64,000 nt of DNA from Desulfoferrobacter suflitae. Its GTDB lineage: Bacteria > Desulfobacterota > Syntrophobacteria > Syntrophobacterales > Syntrophobacteraceae. The position numbers and the translations under genes were made by a program. The notes beneath the pieces were generated by a model. It was given only the letters and a program-made list of their open reading frames with translations, had not been told where the DNA came from and made no database searches. The stretch spans positions 212,875-276,874 of the forward strand of contig NZ_JAIBKA010000008.1 in NCBI RefSeq assembly GCF_022603395.1, written 5' to 3'. Of the stretch, positions 61,717-64,000 are shown one piece after another (position 1 is the first letter of the stretch; every line of letters begins with the position of its first letter).

Positions 61717-63421
61717 CCATTAGGATCGCCTTGAAAAGGGCGGCGGGGACCTTGATCCCGGCTTTCTTGAAGGCAGACGTCAAATGTTTTGAGAACTCGT
61801 CGCGGTCTTTGACAATGCCGAGCGAGGTGAGCGGCTCAAGAGCGGCCATAATTTCTTCTTGAAGCTTACGACCCGCTTCGATCTCTGCCTTGGCAGCCTT
61901 GGTGTCCTTGCGTTTCTTGCTGGTGGCCAGGTTTGCAAAGGCCTTGGTCTCGGCAAGCCGCACGATGCGATCTTTGTCCACGGCGAAGTTGAGTCGGAGC
62001 GGACGCTCGACCGTGATGCGGCGGTAGCCGAAGTCTTCGTTGTCAAAGACGCGGATATGCTCGCCTTCCTTGAGCGTGCCGTAGCGCCGGGTAATGTCGT
62101 CGCGCTGGTCGTCGCATACTTCGTGGCGCTTATTGCCGAGGGACTTGCGCATCTTTTTGAAAAAGCCGGTGCCGTCCACCAGTTGAACCTTGCCCCTGCG
62201 GCCCGGCTCCTTCCGGTTGGTGACGATCCAGAGATAGGTGTAGATGCCGGTGTTGTAGAAAAGCTGATCCGGCAGCGCCACGATGGCCTCCAGCCAGTCG
62301 TTTTCGATGATCCAGCGGCGAATCTCGCTCTCGCCCGAACCGGCTGCCCCGGTGAACAGCGGTGATCCGTTGAAGACGATAGCCAGGCGCGAACCGCCTT
62401 CCTTGGGGTCCTTCATCTTGCTGATCATGTGCTGCAGGAAAAGAAGCGATCCATCGTTGATGCGCGGCAAGCCGGCCCCGAACCGGCCGCCGAAGCCCTG
62501 CTCCTCATGCTCCCGCTTGATAAAGTCAGCCTCAGGCTTCCACTCCACGCCAAAGGGCGGGTTGGCCAGCATGTAATCGAACCTGTGGCGGGGGAAGCGG
62601 TCGTCGGTAAAGCTGTCGCCGAAGGCAATATGCTCGATGTCCTGGCCCTTGATCATCATGTCCGACCCGCAGATGGCGTAGGCCTGGGGATTGTAGTCCT
62701 GGCCGAAGACCTCCAGGCGGGCGTCGGGATTTAGTTCCCGGACATAATCCTCGGCAGCAGAGAGCATGCCCCCGGTACCACAGGCCGGGTCATAGAGCGT
62801 CTTGACGATGCCCCTGGTCGTGAGCACATCGCTGTCGGGCATAAAAATCAGATTGACCATCAGGCGGATCACCTCGCGGGGTGTGAAGTGGTCGCCGGCC
62901 TCTTCATTCGACGCCTCGTTGAACCGCCTGATCAGTTCCTCGAAAATGTAGCCCATCTCAAGGTTCGAGACTTCCTGCGGGTGCAGGTCAATGTCGCAAA
63001 ACCGGGATACCAGAAGGTAGAGACGGTCCGCCTTGTCGAGTTTCCCGATGTGTTCCTCGAAGCCGAAGTTCTCGATGATCTCTCGGGCGCGGGTTGAAAA
63101 GCCCTTGATGTAGTTTGTGAGGTTGGCGGCGATGTTGTTGGGATCGCCTTTGAGTTTCTCGAATGAATAGCGGCTTGTGTTGTAAAAGGGTACTCCCGTA
63201 ACCCGGCACAGGAGGGGATCGATCTTTTTGACTTTCCCGCCGGAAAGCGCCTTTTGTTTGGCGAGCACCTTGTCTTTGGTCGGCTCCAGAACGCAATCGA
63301 GCCGACGAAGCACCGTCATGGGAAGCATTACGTCCTTGTATTGATTCGGGCGATAGGGACCCCGCAGCAGGTCTGCCACTGACCAGATGAAATTCACTTT
63401 TCCACTGAAGTTATCGATCAT
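61697..63421 (-). CDS. hsdM: Type I restriction-modification DNA methyltransferase subunit M
   Basis: A 574-residue N6-adenine methyltransferase. The N-terminal HsdM helical domain (FIWSVADLLRGPYRPNQYKD) is followed by the AdoMet site DPACGTGGML (about residue 218) and the catalytic motif LANPPFGVEW. It methylates and supplies the core of the R-M complex with HsdS and HsdR. The conserved HFTPREVIRLMV is present, so it appears intact. The last residues (MALLANY) lie in the inverted repeat. It is the first gene of the operon. Confidence 0.95.
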   Translation of the reverse strand: MIDNFSGKVNFIWSVADLLRGPYRPNQYKDVMLPMTVLRRLDCVLEPTKDKVLAKQKALSGGKVKKIDPLLCRVTGVPFYNTSRYSFEKLKGDPNNIAANLTNYIKGFSTRAREIIENFGFEEHIGKLDKADRLYLLVSRFCDIDLHPQEVSNLEMGYIFEELIRRFNEASNEEAGDHFTPREVIRLMVNLIFMPDSDVLTTRGIVKTLYDPACGTGGMLSAAEDYVRELNPDARLEVFGQDYNPQAYAICGSDMMIKGQDIEHIAFGDSFTDDRFPRHRFDYMLANPPFGVEWKPEADFIKREHEEQGFGGRFGAGLPRINDGSLLFLQHMISKMKDPKEGGSRLAIVFNGSPLFTGAAGSGESEIRRWIIENDWLEAIVALPDQLFYNTGIYTYLWIVTNRKEPGRRGKVQLVDGTGFFKKMRKSLGNKRHEVCDDQRDDITRRYGTLKEGEHIRVFDNEDFGYRRITVERPLRLNFAVDKDRIVRLAETKAFANLATSKKRKDTKAAKAEIEAGRKLQEEIMAALEPLTSLGIVKDRDEFSKHLTSAFKKAGIKVPAALFKAILMALLANY

Positions 63422-63686
63422 GTTACTCTTTCATCATTGCGCATGCTGGTTCATAATCTTGTTCGCCTAATCGCGGCGCTGAGCCGCGAGCACGTCGGAT
63501 GGGAGCGGGCCGAAGGAGTCGTCACAGCGCCGGCGCGCGCAGTCGGGTTAGATGCCTTGTTCCGGCGCGACAACGCGCCGGGACAAGGTGCCTGACGAAG
63601 TCAGCGCCGCGATTCCGCGCGACGCAGTCGCGCGAAACAGCCAGCTTGAGCGGCAAGCAAACACGCGGCCAAGGGGCTTCCGAATA
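63422..63686. other. Spacer between hsdM and the ISKra4 element, with a long hairpin
   Basis: At 63555-63588 CCTTGTTCCGGCGCG and CGCGCCGGGACAAGG pair with one mismatch around ACAA. Further GC-rich short palindromes follow to about 63660. It probably includes the hsd promoter. No gene is visible. Confidence 0.5.
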
Positions 63687-64000
63687 GGGTGCAGATCTTT
63701 TGAAACGACATCCAGGGTAATGCTCCGAGTTCAGGAAGCGGCCGCATAGTGACAAGAGTGGTTACGCTGGAGCTCTTGCTCCCGGTGGAATCTCCAGTAG
63801 GCATCGAAATCACCACTGGACCGAAGCGAACGAATTCGGATTATGGCTTCAGCACTTTTCATACGCCAGCGAGCCCCGGTGCGATCCAACCGATCTTTGA
63901 TCAGATGGCGGCAGGCACCTTCAATCACTCCCGATGCAATGGGGAGCCCTTCGGAGAGGAAGGAGTCATACTCGAGCATGGGGCTGTATTTGGGTTCATC
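63687..64000 (-). mobile_element. ISKra4-family insertion sequence, 3' part (runs off the window)
   Basis: The presumed end GGGTGCAGATCTTTTGAAAC (from 63687), then ACATCCAGGGTAATGC, is typical of an ISKra4 terminal inverted repeat. The transposase gene lies inside it and the element continues past 64000, so the other end is not seen. Confidence 0.6.
63731..64000 (-). CDS. ISKra4-family transposase (C-terminal part)
   Basis: 89 codons are visible; the 5' end lies beyond the window. The translation shows GLPIASGVIEGACRHLIKDR followed by LDRTGARWRMKSAEAIIRIR and SSGDFDAYWRFHREQELQRN, the conserved C-terminus of ISKra4 DDE transposases. Whether the gene is intact cannot be judged. Confidence 0.88.
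   Translation of the reverse strand, partial: DEPKYSPMLEYDSFLSEGLPIASGVIEGACRHLIKDRLDRTGARWRMKSAEAIIRIRSLRSSGDFDAYWRFHREQELQRNHSCHYAAAS

Noticed and set aside
53448..64000. A tyrosine or serine integrase for the selC island
   Set aside because: I searched both strands for integrase motifs next to selC and across the island and found none; it may lie beyond the window or be lost.

Overview
The window looks like chromosomal DNA of a Gram-negative anaerobe of the Desulfobacterota (former Deltaproteobacteria), most likely a propionate-oxidising relative of Syntrophobacter. That placement is inference from gene content: split methylmalonyl-CoA mutase with MeaB and epimerase, a biotin-dependent carboxyltransferase beside an LDH-type malate dehydrogenase, Mla lipid transport and heptose phosphatase (outer membrane), a sigma-54 activator, a GEMM-I riboswitch and selC. 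No rRNA or species marker is present.

Layout. 1-6.5 kb: CBS-domain site-2 protease, Sel1-repeat lipoprotein, and a four-gene sugar-type ABC importer whose genes abut or overlap. 6.5-10.3 kb: an exported FN3/PKD protein whose 5' region combines a sigma-54-like promoter, a GEMM-I (c-di-GMP) riboswitch and a hairpin over the ribosome binding site. Nearby lies a sigma-54 activator whose receiver domain lacks the phospho-acceptor Asp. 10.5-17.6 kb: nucleotide-sugar genes (epimerase, UDP-sugar dehydrogenase, phosphomannomutase, GDP-mannose pyrophosphorylase) and a NUDIX hydrolase. Among them is a compact transcription unit for a 53-aa protein behind an attenuator-like leader. 17.8-34.8 kb: housekeeping and envelope genes, including a cysteine synthase fused to a cysteinyl-tRNA-synthetase-like domain that has lost its signature motifs, an mla operon without mlaC, coaBC, and nfeD with a slipin. 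34.8-43.3 kb: the methylmalonyl-CoA / C4 block. 43.4-53.3 kb: peroxiredoxin, R3H ATPase, Mg-chelatase-like protein, rnc / radical SAM / era, gmhB, DUF1614 and a DUF362 ferredoxin.

53.3-64 kb: tRNA-Sec (selC) with its own promoter and terminator marks the edge of a genomic island in which every gene reads leftward toward selC. The island holds a decayed ParE toxin with an intact antitoxin, a lipoprotein, a four-gene chain of two toxin-antitoxin pairs bracketed by two integron attC-like hairpins, and a type I restriction-modification operon. That operon is interrupted by a REP-associated transposase gene and by a fragment of a YhcG-type nuclease, and REP-like palindromes lie inside its coding sequences. 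The window ends inside an ISKra4-family transposase gene.

How parts may work together (inference): the degenerate-receiver activator, sigma-54 promoter, upstream palindrome and c-di-GMP riboswitch form a plausible layered circuit for a surface protein beside polysaccharide-precursor genes, which suggests biofilm or matrix control. The C4 block supports propionate oxidation through methylmalonyl-CoA, succinate, malate and oxaloacetate. The best candidates for undescribed biology are the 53-aa protein unit, the cysteine synthase fusion, and the attC-like toxin-antitoxin cassette.
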